NCBI GenBank assembly: GCA_022827405.1
Contig: JAJDTA010000073.1
Location: 1 to 58,869, forward strand
Length of the DNA: 58,869 bases
Origin: Acidimicrobiia bacterium
GTDB taxonomy: Bacteria > Actinomycetota > Acidimicrobiia > Acidimicrobiales > Bin134
Direction: 5' to 3'
The notes under the pieces were generated by a model. The model did no database searches. It was not told where the DNA came from and saw nothing but the letters and a program-made list of their open reading frames with translations. Below, piece by piece: positions 16,215-24,966 of this stretch; the first letter of the stretch is position 1, and each line of letters starts with the position of its first letter. The position numbers and the translations under genes are program-made.

Positions 16215-17143
16215 TGCTCTACTCTCCCGAGGGCGTCTCTAAGGCCGTCGCCGAATACGTTGACGGCCAGCACGGTGAGAGCAATGGCGCTGCCGGGCAC
16301 GAAAATTGGCCAAGTTCGCCGTTCGATCTCATCGAAGCTGGTTCGCAGCATGTTCCCCCAACTGGCGTTGGGCGGGGTGATGCCCAACCCCAAAAAGCTC
16401 AGGCTGGTCTCCGCCAAGATCGCCGTGCCCACGGCCAAAGAGGCCTGCACGATAAGCGGGGCGGAAATTACCGGCAGCACATGGCGCCACATGATGTAGG
16501 GCGTGGAAACACCGACCGAGATCTCGGCCTCGATCAGCTGCGACTTGCGCACTGTGCGCACTTCTCCTCGGATTAGGCGAATGAACATCGGCGTGAAGAA
16601 GATGGCCAGCGCAATGACCGCATTCCTCAGTCCTGCGCCCAGCGTGCCCGCAATGGCGAACACCATAATGAGCGGTGGTATCGACAAAAGCGCGTCCACG
16701 AATCGCATGAACAGGTTGTCAACCCGGCCTTCGTAATAGCCGGCGATCATGCCCACCGGCAGGGCGATGACCAACGTGGCTGAGATCGTTCCCAGCCCGG
16801 CCAAAAGCGATGCCCGAGCTCCGAATATCAGGCGGCTGAACAGGTCTCGGCCCAGATCGTCGGTCCCCAGCAGATGGCCGTCGGTGCCGGGTCGCAGGTT
16901 CCGCTCCATAAGCTCGGCGTTGTTGGGGTCGTCGGTGGCGATCAGGGGGGCGAACACCCCAAGCACGATCACCAGCAACAAGAACAAGGAGGCGATGATG
17001 GCGCCCTTGTTGCGCAAGAAGGCCCGCAGGCGTCTACCGCTTATCGGCTCATCCAAAGTGGCAGCCAGCACTGCGTCGTGATCGATCCCCCCGAATTCTC
17101 CCACCGGGGTGGTCGCGCCGTGGACTGGGGTGTCAGGCGGCAT
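16211..17143 (-). CDS. ABC transporter permease (DppC/OppC-like)
   Basis: About 310 residues with the DppC layout: a cytoplasmic N-terminus, a first membrane segment (IIASLFLLLVIVLGVFAPLI), the DDPN and GTDDLGRD periplasmic motifs, and the BPD permease core ending with an EAA-like loop (EISVGVSTPYIMWRHVLP). The ATG at 17143 overlaps the upstream stop as TGATG; a TTG one codon earlier is possible. It is the second of two permease subunits and lies between DppB and DppD genes. Confidence 0.95.
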   Translation of the reverse strand: MPPDTPVHGATTPVGEFGGIDHDAVLAATLDEPISGRRLRAFLRNKGAIIASLFLLLVIVLGVFAPLIATDDPNNAELMERNLRPGTDGHLLGTDDLGRDLFSRLIFGARASLLAGLGTISATLVIALPVGMIAGYYEGRVDNLFMRFVDALLSIPPLIMVFAIAGTLGAGLRNAVIALAIFFTPMFIRLIRGEVRTVRKSQLIEAEISVGVSTPYIMWRHVLPVISAPLIVQASLAVGTAILAETSLSFLGLGITPPNASWGNMLRTSFDEIERRTWPIFVPGSAIALTVLAVNVFGDGLRDALGRVEQ

Positions 17144-18087
17144 CAAGCCCCCTCGGCCCGCAGTCGGGGGTTGAGCTTCAAGAACGCCAGATCAGACAGC
17201 AGGCTCATGAACACCGCCACCAGCACTGCCAGAGGCACGATCCCCTGGATCACCGGAAAGTCCTGGTTGAACACGGCATCGACGGTGTACTCCCCCAGAC
17301 CGCCCATGCTGAACACAAGTTCCACCACCACCGCGCCGCCGAACAGCCGGGTGACTTGAACGGCCAGCACCGAGATGGTGGGAAGCACGGCGAGGCGAAG
17401 AGCGTGCTTCATGATGATGGTCCGCTCTCGGAGGCCCTTGGCCCGAGCGGTTCGCACGTAGTCCTGCTCCAAGGTGTCGGCCAGCGCAGAGCGGAGTTGC
17501 CGGGTGACCTCGGCCACCATCGACCCGGACAACGCCAGCACGGGGATCACCAGATGCTTGAACCACTCCAAGTAGCCGGCCTTGTCCACCGGGGAGTAAT
17601 CGGCAAAGGGCAACAAGTCCAGGTAGATGGCAAACACCACCAGTAAGAAGATCCCGATCACGAAGTGGGGGATCGACACTCCCATCGTGGCCAGCAGGGT
17701 GGCCCCTCTATCTACCCAGCCTCCTTTGTTGCGGCCGGCGATGATGCCCAGTGGTACCCCCACAACCACCGCTACAAGGAGCGCGCCCACCACCAGCGAA
17801 GCGGTAATCGGCCAGCGAGATGCAATGTCGTCAACCACGGGTCGCCGGGAGAAGAACGAGCGGCCCAGGTCGCCCTGTACTGCGTCGGTCGTCCAGTCCC
17901 ACCACCTTTCCCACACCGAGCGGTCGATGCGCAGGATCTCTTTGACCTCAGCGATGCGCTCGGCGTCGGCGTCGGGTCCAGCGAGGGTTACCGCAATATT
18001 GCCGGGGAGAAAGGTGGACAGCAGCGACACCATGAAGGTGACGACCAGCAAGAGGGGAATGATCGAGAGAATGCGCCTCCAGATCAA
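17143..18087 (-). CDS. ABC transporter permease (DppB/OppB-like)
   Basis: A permease of about 314 residues. It has the DppB hallmarks: an N-terminal membrane segment followed by a periplasmic loop, GIIAGRNKGG, and the EAA loop ending in RTARAKGLRERTIIMKHALR. The TTG start at 18087 is preferred because it overlaps the upstream stop by four bases (TTGA), like the other joints of this operon, and gives the canonical short start MIWRRILSIIPLLL; an ATG at 18114 would add nine residues and a 31-base overlap. Confidence 0.93.
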   Translation of the reverse strand: MIWRRILSIIPLLLVVTFMVSLLSTFLPGNIAVTLAGPDADAERIAEVKEILRIDRSVWERWWDWTTDAVQGDLGRSFFSRRPVVDDIASRWPITASLVVGALLVAVVVGVPLGIIAGRNKGGWVDRGATLLATMGVSIPHFVIGIFLLVVFAIYLDLLPFADYSPVDKAGYLEWFKHLVIPVLALSGSMVAEVTRQLRSALADTLEQDYVRTARAKGLRERTIIMKHALRLAVLPTISVLAVQVTRLFGGAVVVELVFSMGGLGEYTVDAVFNQDFPVIQGIVPLAVLVAVFMSLLSDLAFLKLNPRLRAEGA

Positions 18088-19046
18088 TCGATCACACCTA
18101 GGTCGCGAGCCCATTGGAGACCCAAGCGGGCCGAACCGACGTGGGCGATGTGGACCACATGGCCTTCGCCCTGGTTAGGGTCGCCGTAAGTGATGGGTCC
18201 GACCCCGCGGGCCTCGGCATCGGCGGCCAGCTGATCCAGGTCTTGCCAGTAGGAGATGTCTTCGGAGGTCGGGGTAAACAGCTCCTTTACCAACGGTACG
18301 TGGCTCGGCTCGCCCAGCATCATGCCGAAATAGCCCAGGTCGCGTAGTTGGTTTGCCCATGCAATCAACCCATCGAGATCGTCGTTGTCGCCCCCCCACA
18401 TGCCGCTAACCGGGTAGCGGATGCCCGCGGCGCGGGCGTCTACGAGGACTTTGGAGCGAAGGAACAGGCTCTCTTGGCCCTCCGGTGTCCAACGGAACCG
18501 CAGAGCCTGGCAGATATCGCCAAATCGGGACACCGCCCCGCCTAGGTAGGCCACCCGCTCGGATGCGGTTGCGATTTCATAGGCCAGACGGAGCCCCTGG
18601 GCTGTTTCCAAAATCGGGTATATGGCGGTTGTGCCCACATCCCGACCGAGATCGGTCTCCACATTCGTCAACAGGGCATCGGCCGCGATTACGTCGTGCG
18701 CCCCGGTGACCTTGGGAAGCATGATCCCGGTCAGTGCGGGGTGCATGACCGCCCGCAAGTCTGCCAGCGTCTGTCCGGTGGAAGGCGGCTGCACCCGCAC
18801 GAAAATCGCAGGTCCCTCGTCGGGCGACCGGCTGGCGAGAAACTCCCCGGTTTGGGCTCGGGCCCGCTCTCGCACCTCAGGGGTGTAGGGAGTCTCGGGC
18901 TCCTCGACATCGATCACCAAACCATCGGTGCCCGATGCCGCTGCTGCCTCGATACTGGACTGTATGGAGCCAGCCGAGAACAGCACGGTGCGCAGAGGGC
19001 GGGCTCGGGACTTAGGCGAGTTATCCATGATGCTGGTCGGCGACAT
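18084..19046 (-). CDS. HpcH/HpaI aldolase / citrate lyase beta-like protein
   Basis: About 320 residues of the metal-dependent class II HpcH/CitE barrel. Recognised parts are GLVIDVEEPETPYTP near the start, IFVRVQPPSTG with the substrate Arg, GIMLPKV, PILETAQGL with a metal Glu, and the acidic GDICQAL segment with the second metal ligand. Family members cleave 2-keto-3-deoxy acids or malyl-CoA-like thioesters. The ATG at 19046 is chosen because longer in-frame starts would run deep into the preceding amidohydrolase; an ATG at 19028 is an alternative. It sits five bases after the amidohydrolase and is coupled to the permease gene, so it likely processes the imported compound. Confidence 0.88.
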   Translation of the reverse strand: MSPTSIMDNSPKSRARPLRTVLFSAGSIQSSIEAAAASGTDGLVIDVEEPETPYTPEVRERARAQTGEFLASRSPDEGPAIFVRVQPPSTGQTLADLRAVMHPALTGIMLPKVTGAHDVIAADALLTNVETDLGRDVGTTAIYPILETAQGLRLAYEIATASERVAYLGGAVSRFGDICQALRFRWTPEGQESLFLRSKVLVDARAAGIRYPVSGMWGGDNDDLDGLIAWANQLRDLGYFGMMLGEPSHVPLVKELFTPTSEDISYWQDLDQLAADAEARGVGPITYGDPNQGEGHVVHIAHVGSARLGLQWARDLGVID

Positions 19047-19051
19047 CGTGG

Positions 19052-20158
19052 TCAGAAGCGGTAAAGGGATTGGCAGTTGTCCCGGCAGATTGCGTTGCGC
19101 ACTTCGGGGGGCGTGTCGGCAAAATGCTCGTCGAGTACCGACTGAGAATTCGGCCAGGTGCTCACATGATGGGGAAAGTCGTTGCCCCACATCATGGTCT
19201 CCAAGCCGATCACATCCCGGGCCAGCACCCCAGTGCGGTCTCGCATGAACGTGACGCGGATGTTGCTGTGGAAGTGTTCGCTGGGCAGTTTGCTGATCGC
19301 CGTGCCGTGGCGCTCTTCCATGATCCGCTGATTGCGCTGAACCCAGAAGTCGGCCCGCTCCAACATATTCCCTGCCCAGCCGACATCAGACTCGGCTGAC
19401 ACCACCATCAGATCGGGATGCCGATCGAACACGCCGTGCAGGATCATGTCTAGGAGCACTCGCATTACCTGGCCAGGGCTCATGATGGAATCTGTCGGCG
19501 TCCCCTTGTTCCACGCTTTGGAGCGATCTCGCGTGGTAGCGGCGTGGAGGCTGACCGGCATCTCGTGCTCGGTTGCCGCAGCCCACAGTGGATCGTAGAA
19601 CGAACTGTGGTATGGGTTGTCCTCACCGGGGTACAGCGGCACCATGACTCCCGACAAGCCGATGTCCGCAGCCCGCTTCAGTTCCTCGATGGAACCGTCG
19701 ACATCGGTGTTGGACAGCATGGCGATGCCCTTGAACCGATCCGGGTACGCGGCGCAAAACTCTTCGCCCAGCCATGTGTTGTAGGCCCGAAACAGCGCCC
19801 ACTGGAAGTCTTGGTCTTCGATAGGGTACATCTGCATGGCGATGGTGGGGTACAAGATCTCGGCGTCGATCCCATCGCGATCCAAGTCGGCCAGTCGGAC
19901 GGTAGCGTCGTAGCCGCCCCTGAACACATCGACGTCCCAACGCCCCTCCGTGCGCACCTCGTCGTCTCCGCGGGCGCAACCGGCCAGCAGGCCCACCGGG
20001 GGAAGGTCGGCCATGTCGCAAACCAACCGGTCGGTTTCAGCATCCGACACCAGCTTCGGAGCCCGACTTCGGAATTGCTGGGGCACAAGCCTCTGCCACA
20101 GGTCGTGGGGTTCGATGACATGTGAATCCGATGAAATCACCCGGTAGTTGACGCTCAC
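19052..20158 (-). CDS. amidohydrolase-2 family metal-dependent hydrolase/decarboxylase
   Basis: A 368-residue paralogue of the protein encoded at 8666-9769. It opens with VISSDSHVIEPHDLW (D-x-H-x-x-E site), and has MVVSAESDVGW and MMWGNDFPHHVSTWP with the conserved C-terminal Asp. The GTG start at 20158 is supported by AAGGAG five bases upstream. It lies between the solute-binding-protein gene, from which it is separated by a strong hairpin, and the HpcH-like gene. Hydrolysis or decarboxylation of an imported acid is the likely task. Confidence 0.9.
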   Translation of the reverse strand: MSVNYRVISSDSHVIEPHDLWQRLVPQQFRSRAPKLVSDAETDRLVCDMADLPPVGLLAGCARGDDEVRTEGRWDVDVFRGGYDATVRLADLDRDGIDAEILYPTIAMQMYPIEDQDFQWALFRAYNTWLGEEFCAAYPDRFKGIAMLSNTDVDGSIEELKRAADIGLSGVMVPLYPGEDNPYHSSFYDPLWAAATEHEMPVSLHAATTRDRSKAWNKGTPTDSIMSPGQVMRVLLDMILHGVFDRHPDLMVVSAESDVGWAGNMLERADFWVQRNQRIMEERHGTAISKLPSEHFHSNIRVTFMRDRTGVLARDVIGLETMMWGNDFPHHVSTWPNSQSVLDEHFADTPPEVRNAICRDNCQSLYRF

Positions 20159-20198
20159 AGAGGCTCCTTGGTCTGGGTTGTAGGTGGCGGGGAAACCA

Positions 20199-20227
20199 GG
20201 GCGGGCCGCCGTGGCGGCGACCCGCCC
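20199..20227 (-). promoter_or_regulatory. strong intergenic stem-loop after the binding-protein gene
   Basis: GGGCGGG at 20199-20205 pairs exactly with CCCGCCC at 20221-20227, and inside it CCGCC can pair with GGCGG, giving a very GC-rich hairpin six bases after the binding-protein stop. On the transcribed minus strand it is followed by a weak T tract (TGGTTT). Hairpins here are known in ABC operons (for example malE-malF) to protect the upstream mRNA or partly end transcription, so that the binding protein is made in excess. Confidence 0.6.
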
Positions 20228-20233
20228 AGTTCC

Positions 20234-21994
20234 CTAGTTCTTGGCTATGTAGATGGGGTCGAGGAAGTTGCCCTGCTCGCAAGTGGTGTAGCCCCGACCT
20301 ATGCCCTTAACTTCAGGCCGGAACACCGACAAGCCCGAGTTGTGGTAGATGGGCACGGCTAGCGCCTCGTCCATCAGGGCCTTTTCGGCTTGGGCGTAGA
20401 GCGCGGCGCGCTCGGCGCTGTCCACATTGGAGAACGACTCGGCCAGAAGGTCGTCAAACCCCTCTGGAGCGATTCCCGAGGGGTTGGTGGCCCCAGTCGA
20501 GCTGTAGCGAGTCTCCAGGGTGAGGCCAGGCTCGCCCTGGCCCAGCGTGGCGGTGAACGCAGCGTCGAGTTCTTGGCGCTGGTAGAGGGCCTTGTTGATC
20601 TCAGTCCCAACCACCGAATACAGCTCCACATTGAATCCTGAATCCCTCAGCATGTCTTGGAGTGCCGCGGCATAGCGGGTGTAGTAGGCGTGTTCGATCT
20701 GGGCCACTCGGAGGTCCAGGCCGTCCGGGTAGCCAGCCTCAGCCAGCAGTTGCCGGGCCCTGTCCGGGTCGTATGGATAGGGGTTTTCAGCAACGCCCTT
20801 GGCCGGACTCGTCGGAGCAATCGGGCCATACGACTCTGAACCGGGCACTCCGGTCACAAACTCGGCGGCCACCGGCCTGTTGATGGCGTGGTTGAGAGCT
20901 TGGCGCACCAAGATGTTGTCAAACGGCTCGACACTGGCCTTGATGAACAGCTCGCCGTATTGCACCGTCGAGGTAATGAGGAACTCCACATCCCCGTCGT
21001 CGGCTGCTTCTTGGGCCAGAGGCAGGTCGGTGTCTTTCATGGTCGAGAAATCGACCTCGCCGTCTTTGATCCGCTCGATCTGGAATTCGCTGGCCGAGCC
21101 CAAAAAGTCGATACCGGCCAACAAGATGTTGCCGGCATCCCAGTGGTCGGGATTGCGGTTGACGTGGGCTTCCTCGTCGGGAATGTGGCTGTCGTAGACG
21201 TAGGGGCCGGCGCCCACCGCGTTGTCGACGCCATAGTCCTCGCCTTCAGCCGACACCGCAGACGGTGACGGGACCATGCCGGCGCGACCGTTGAGGATCG
21301 ACGGCATGATTCCCGCTCGCGGTTGGTTGAGGTTGAACTGCACGGTCAGGTTGTCGACCACGACCACATCTTCAACCATCTCCAGTACTGGCGACAGCGT
21401 GGAGAGCTCTTCGCTCTTGGCCCGGTCAATATGAGCCTTTACCGCCTCGGCGTTGAACGGAGTCCCGTCGTGGAAGGACACGCCGTCACGCAGCTTGAGC
21501 ACGAAAGTGGTTTCGTCGGGTGCCGACCATTCCACCGCCAACCCCGGAATCAGCGCACCTTCTGGAGTGTTGCGAACCAGAATGTCGTACACCGTGGAGA
21601 GCTGAGGTGCGTCGCATCGGCTTACGGTTAGCACGGGATCCCACTGCGGTGGGGCGGCCGCGCCCAGAACCCGCATGCGGGCTTCGAGGTCGGCATCGGG
21701 CGGTGCGCTCGACTCCTCTTGTGGCGCTTCCGTCGGCGCTGGCGACTCGCCAGCATCGGAATCAGACGTGTCGGCACCAGCCGTGTCTGAGCTGTCGGAC
21801 GAAGGTTCGGCATCGCCGTCACCGCTAGATGCCGGAGCCTCTTGGGCGGCAGCGGTGGGAGCGCTGGTTGCCGGCGCCTCTTCGGCGGCAGTGACCGGCC
21901 CATCATCATCATCGTTGCCGCAAGCCGCGGCGACGAGGACAAGGCCAAAGACTATGGCCAGCAACCTCAAGATGGGCTTTCGCGAATAGAACAT
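20234..21994 (-). CDS. peptide/nickel-type ABC transporter solute-binding lipoprotein (SBP_bac_5)
   Basis: A 586-residue lipoprotein. The signal peptide ends in the lipobox LVAAAC with Cys25, followed by an acidic Ala/Ser/Pro-rich tether up to about residue 105, then the family 5 binding domain (RLRDGVSFHDGTPFNAEAVK, VDNLTVQFNL, RQALNHAINRP, NPYPYDPDRARQLLAEAGYP). The ATG at 21994 has GGGGAGG upstream; a longer in-frame start would add an unrelated basic stretch. It delivers the substrate to the Dpp-type permeases encoded downstream. The gene is first in the Dpp part of the unit, 80 bases after the LivHMG fusion. Confidence 0.94.
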   Translation of the reverse strand: MFYSRKPILRLLAIVFGLVLVAAACGNDDDDGPVTAAEEAPATSAPTAAAQEAPASSGDGDAEPSSDSSDTAGADTSDSDAGESPAPTEAPQEESSAPPDADLEARMRVLGAAAPPQWDPVLTVSRCDAPQLSTVYDILVRNTPEGALIPGLAVEWSAPDETTFVLKLRDGVSFHDGTPFNAEAVKAHIDRAKSEELSTLSPVLEMVEDVVVVDNLTVQFNLNQPRAGIMPSILNGRAGMVPSPSAVSAEGEDYGVDNAVGAGPYVYDSHIPDEEAHVNRNPDHWDAGNILLAGIDFLGSASEFQIERIKDGEVDFSTMKDTDLPLAQEAADDGDVEFLITSTVQYGELFIKASVEPFDNILVRQALNHAINRPVAAEFVTGVPGSESYGPIAPTSPAKGVAENPYPYDPDRARQLLAEAGYPDGLDLRVAQIEHAYYTRYAAALQDMLRDSGFNVELYSVVGTEINKALYQRQELDAAFTATLGQGEPGLTLETRYSSTGATNPSGIAPEGFDDLLAESFSNVDSAERAALYAQAEKALMDEALAVPIYHNSGLSVFRPEVKGIGRGYTTCEQGNFLDPIYIAKN

Positions 21995-22041
21995 TGGTGG
22001 TCCTCCCCTCGGCCCGGGATTCGGGCATGGGTATTGTTTAC

Positions 22042-22060
22042 CACCGATGGCGAATCGGTG
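22042..22060. promoter_or_regulatory. perfect inverted repeat upstream of the binding-lipoprotein gene
   Basis: CACCGAT (22042-22048) and ATCGGTG (22054-22060) form a perfect 7-bp inverted repeat with a five-base centre, in the 80-base gap between the LivHMG stop and the start of the binding-lipoprotein gene. No T run follows on either strand, so an operator is as likely as a terminator. TAAACAAT just downstream on the minus strand could hold a -10 box. Confidence 0.4.
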
Positions 22061-22074
22061 CCGGAAAACCCTGC

Positions 22075-24966
22075 TCAGCCGTCGCTGATGGCGATGGCGC
22101 GTTCGTCGGTGCCCAGATAGCTGGCGATCACCAGCGGGTCGTTGCGGACCTCGGAGGGAGATCCCTCGGCGATGACCTTGCCGGCCTCCAGGCAATACAC
22201 CCGGTCGCTGATGCTCATGATGAGGGGCATGTCGTGCTCGATGATCAACATGGCCGCCCCCAGTTCTCGGCGGATGTTGACGATGAGGGGGCCGAAGGCC
22301 TCGGTTTCCCGCTGGGCCACTCCAGCGGTGGGCTCGTCGAGGCAAAGCACCCGGGTGCCCAGGGCCAGCAACCCGGTGATCTCGACGATGCGACGGGTCC
22401 CGGTGGACAGATCGCTGATATAGGAGTCCGCGTAGCGCCCTAGCCCCAGGTAGTCGATGAGCTCGTCGGCCTCGGCCCGACGCCGCCGTTCCAAGGCAAA
22501 GGTGTGGGGGAGGTGTAGAGCGGTGCTCACAAGGGGCGTGCGGCCCCGGGCCTCCAAGGCCACCTGCACCGTTTCTCGAACCGTCAGCTCCGGGAACAGC
22601 GACGCGGTCTGGAAGGTGCGCCCCAATCCGGCTCGGGCCCGACGGGATGCCGAAAGCCGGGTGATGTCGGTGCCGAGCAGCTCTACTCGGCCGCTGGACG
22701 GCACGTAGCCTCCCACCGCATTCATGAACGTGGACTTTCCGGCGCCGTTGGTGCCGATGAGGCCCACAATCTCGTCGGGATGGACCACCACGGTGGCCTC
22801 CGAAACCGCATTCACTCCGCCGAACCGCACGCTGATGTCGTGCCCGGCCAGCATGGGATCGGTGGCGGGCCGGGGATCGTCAACCCGGGTCAGGCTGGTG
22901 GGAGCGGCTTGGACGGTCTTGCCGCCGGGATCGGGTCCGAGTCGCCGCTCGGCCAAGCCGATGAGGGCGTTTCGCGCGCTGTAGCCGATCTGAATGAGTC
23001 CGCCCGGAAAGTACATCAGCACCAGCAGCAGCCCGATGCTGGAGGAGAACAGGGCAACGGTTTCCGCATTGTTGAACAGATTCGGAAGGCCGTAGACCCA
23101 AATCGCCCCCAGCACCGCGCCAACCGACGAGCCGAGACCCCCAATCACCACCATGCCCACAAGCTGCAATGAGTCCTCCACCTGGAAGAACCGCTCGCTG
23201 ATCGGGACGTTCTGCACTAGGCCGGCCAGCATTGCTCCGCCCAATCCGGCGATGCCCCCGGCCAACGCGAACGAAGCCAGCTTGGAGCGCACCGGCCCAA
23301 TCGTGTAGCCCGAGGCGGAGTCGGCGTTGTCGCGCACTGCGATGATGGTGCGGCCAACCCCCGATCGACGCAGTCGGCTGACGATGATCACCGCAATCAG
23401 CAATAGGGCCAGACACACGTAGTAGTAGGTCTTCTGCGACTTGAGGTCGAGGCCGAACAGCTCGCCCCGGCGGAACGACACCGACGACGTGTTGCCCCCG
23501 GTGAAGAACGGCCTGCGATAGAGGTACTGCTGGGCGGCCAGGGCGAAGACAAAGGTGGTAACCGCCAGATAGAGGCCGCGAACTCGAAGTGATCCGACCC
23601 CGATCACCGCCGCCACTAGTGCGGAGAACAGCGCCGTCACCGGAATGGCCACCATGAACGGGATGCCGCCGGTCTCGAACTGGACGTCGAAAAAGTCGTA
23701 CGACAGCGCGTCGCCGGGCAAGAATCCGGTTCCCACGGTGAAGTCCATGGACAGTCCCCGTTTGAGGCTCGCGGCGAACAGCGCCCCCATGCCGGCGAAG
23801 GTCATCTGGGCCAGGGAGAGCTGGCCGGCCCAGCCCGTGATGATGGTGACCGACAGTCCGGCGACCGCAAAGCACAACACGGTGGCGTACAGCAACTGGC
23901 GGGAAGGCAGGTTGGAGATGCCGGGGAGCTGCACTAGCACGATGCCGAGCACCAAAAGCGCCCCCAAGGCGATCTTGGACAGGTGTCGCAGCCACCACAC
24001 CTGGCGCAGCCGCTCGGGGATGGCCCGCACCTTGGGGGCGAATGAGAACACACCGGTCTCGCCCTGGCCGCGGCTCTGGAAATACACCGCCACCAGCACG
24101 GCCAAGAAGATGACGAAGTCGATGAGACCGGTTTCGGTGAAGAAGTTGAACCGGAACAGGGCGTCGAGGAAACCGATCAACATCCCGGCCACCATGGCCC
24201 GCGGGAACGAGACCATCGAGGCCAGCACGGCGGCCACCATGGCCTTGCCCAGCGTCTGCGGTCCCAGGTTGGCCAGGCCGGCAATCTGTCCGGTGGACCC
24301 GGAGAGCATGATCATCGACAGCGAGGCCAACAGCCCGGCCATCACCCATACGAAGGTGGACACTGTTTTGGGATTGATCCCCGACAGCCGGGAGAGGTCG
24401 GGATTGTTGGCCGACGCGGCCACCGATTTGCCGAACGAGGTTCGGTTCATCAACCAGCCCAACAGCAGGGCCAATACCGGCACCGCTATGAGGATGATGA
24501 GCTGGGGACCGCGTACCCGGATTTCGGTAAACCAAACGTCTTCCCAGACTGAACCGACCACCACCGGATATTTCTGGCCGGCGGCCTCGATGTCGGGAAG
24601 CTGGGAGATCACCAGCTGGGCCAGCTGGGCGATGCCGACCGTGGCCACCAACACGATCACTCGGGGAGAGTTGAACAGCCGACGGATCACCGTCAGCTCC
24701 ACGGCGGCGGCGAACAAGACCCCCAGCACCAGCGACAGCGCCAGTGCCAACCAGAATCCCCAGCCGTAGTTCAGCACCAATAGCGCCATCATCGAGGCGG
24801 AGATGATGCCCATGTTGCCCACCGCGAAGTTGATGACCCGGGTGGACCGGTAGATCAGGACGATCCCCAACGCCACCAGCCCGGTCACCAGGCCGTTGAC
24901 CACTCCGTTGAAGGCCAACTGCTGCGTGATCCAGGTCCCGACCACCGACGCGGAGGCGAATTCCAT
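22075..24966 (-). CDS. LivH-LivM-LivG fusion: branched-chain-type ABC permease-permease-ATPase
   Basis: A 963-residue polypeptide holding what are normally three subunits. LivH-like membrane part at about 1-300 (starts FNGVVNGLVTGLVALGIVLI), LivM-like part at about 320-665 (LSLAQMTFAGMGALFAA, VRGLYLAVTTFVFALAAQQ), and LivG-like ATPase from about 710: Walker A GTNGAGKS (738-745), signature LSTGTRR (853-859) instead of LSGGQ, and Walker B LCLDEP. The signature variant is shared with the paralogue at 43560. The only ATPase partner nearby is the LivF domain fused to an MFS protein in the preceding gene, with which the ATG overlaps the stop (TGATG). The binding protein is probably the one encoded divergently at 28884. 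Confidence 0.95.
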   Translation of the reverse strand: MEFASASVVGTWITQQLAFNGVVNGLVTGLVALGIVLIYRSTRVINFAVGNMGIISASMMALLVLNYGWGFWLALALSLVLGVLFAAAVELTVIRRLFNSPRVIVLVATVGIAQLAQLVISQLPDIEAAGQKYPVVVGSVWEDVWFTEIRVRGPQLIILIAVPVLALLLGWLMNRTSFGKSVAASANNPDLSRLSGINPKTVSTFVWVMAGLLASLSMIMLSGSTGQIAGLANLGPQTLGKAMVAAVLASMVSFPRAMVAGMLIGFLDALFRFNFFTETGLIDFVIFLAVLVAVYFQSRGQGETGVFSFAPKVRAIPERLRQVWWLRHLSKIALGALLVLGIVLVQLPGISNLPSRQLLYATVLCFAVAGLSVTIITGWAGQLSLAQMTFAGMGALFAASLKRGLSMDFTVGTGFLPGDALSYDFFDVQFETGGIPFMVAIPVTALFSALVAAVIGVGSLRVRGLYLAVTTFVFALAAQQYLYRRPFFTGGNTSSVSFRRGELFGLDLKSQKTYYYVCLALLLIAVIIVSRLRRSGVGRTIIAVRDNADSASGYTIGPVRSKLASFALAGGIAGLGGAMLAGLVQNVPISERFFQVEDSLQLVGMVVIGGLGSSVGAVLGAIWVYGLPNLFNNAETVALFSSSIGLLLVLMYFPGGLIQIGYSARNALIGLAERRLGPDPGGKTVQAAPTSLTRVDDPRPATDPMLAGHDISVRFGGVNAVSEATVVVHPDEIVGLIGTNGAGKSTFMNAVGGYVPSSGRVELLGTDITRLSASRRARAGLGRTFQTASLFPELTVRETVQVALEARGRTPLVSTALHLPHTFALERRRRAEADELIDYLGLGRYADSYISDLSTGTRRIVEITGLLALGTRVLCLDEPTAGVAQRETEAFGPLIVNIRRELGAAMLIIEHDMPLIMSISDRVYCLEAGKVIAEGSPSEVRNDPLVIASYLGTDERAIAISDG

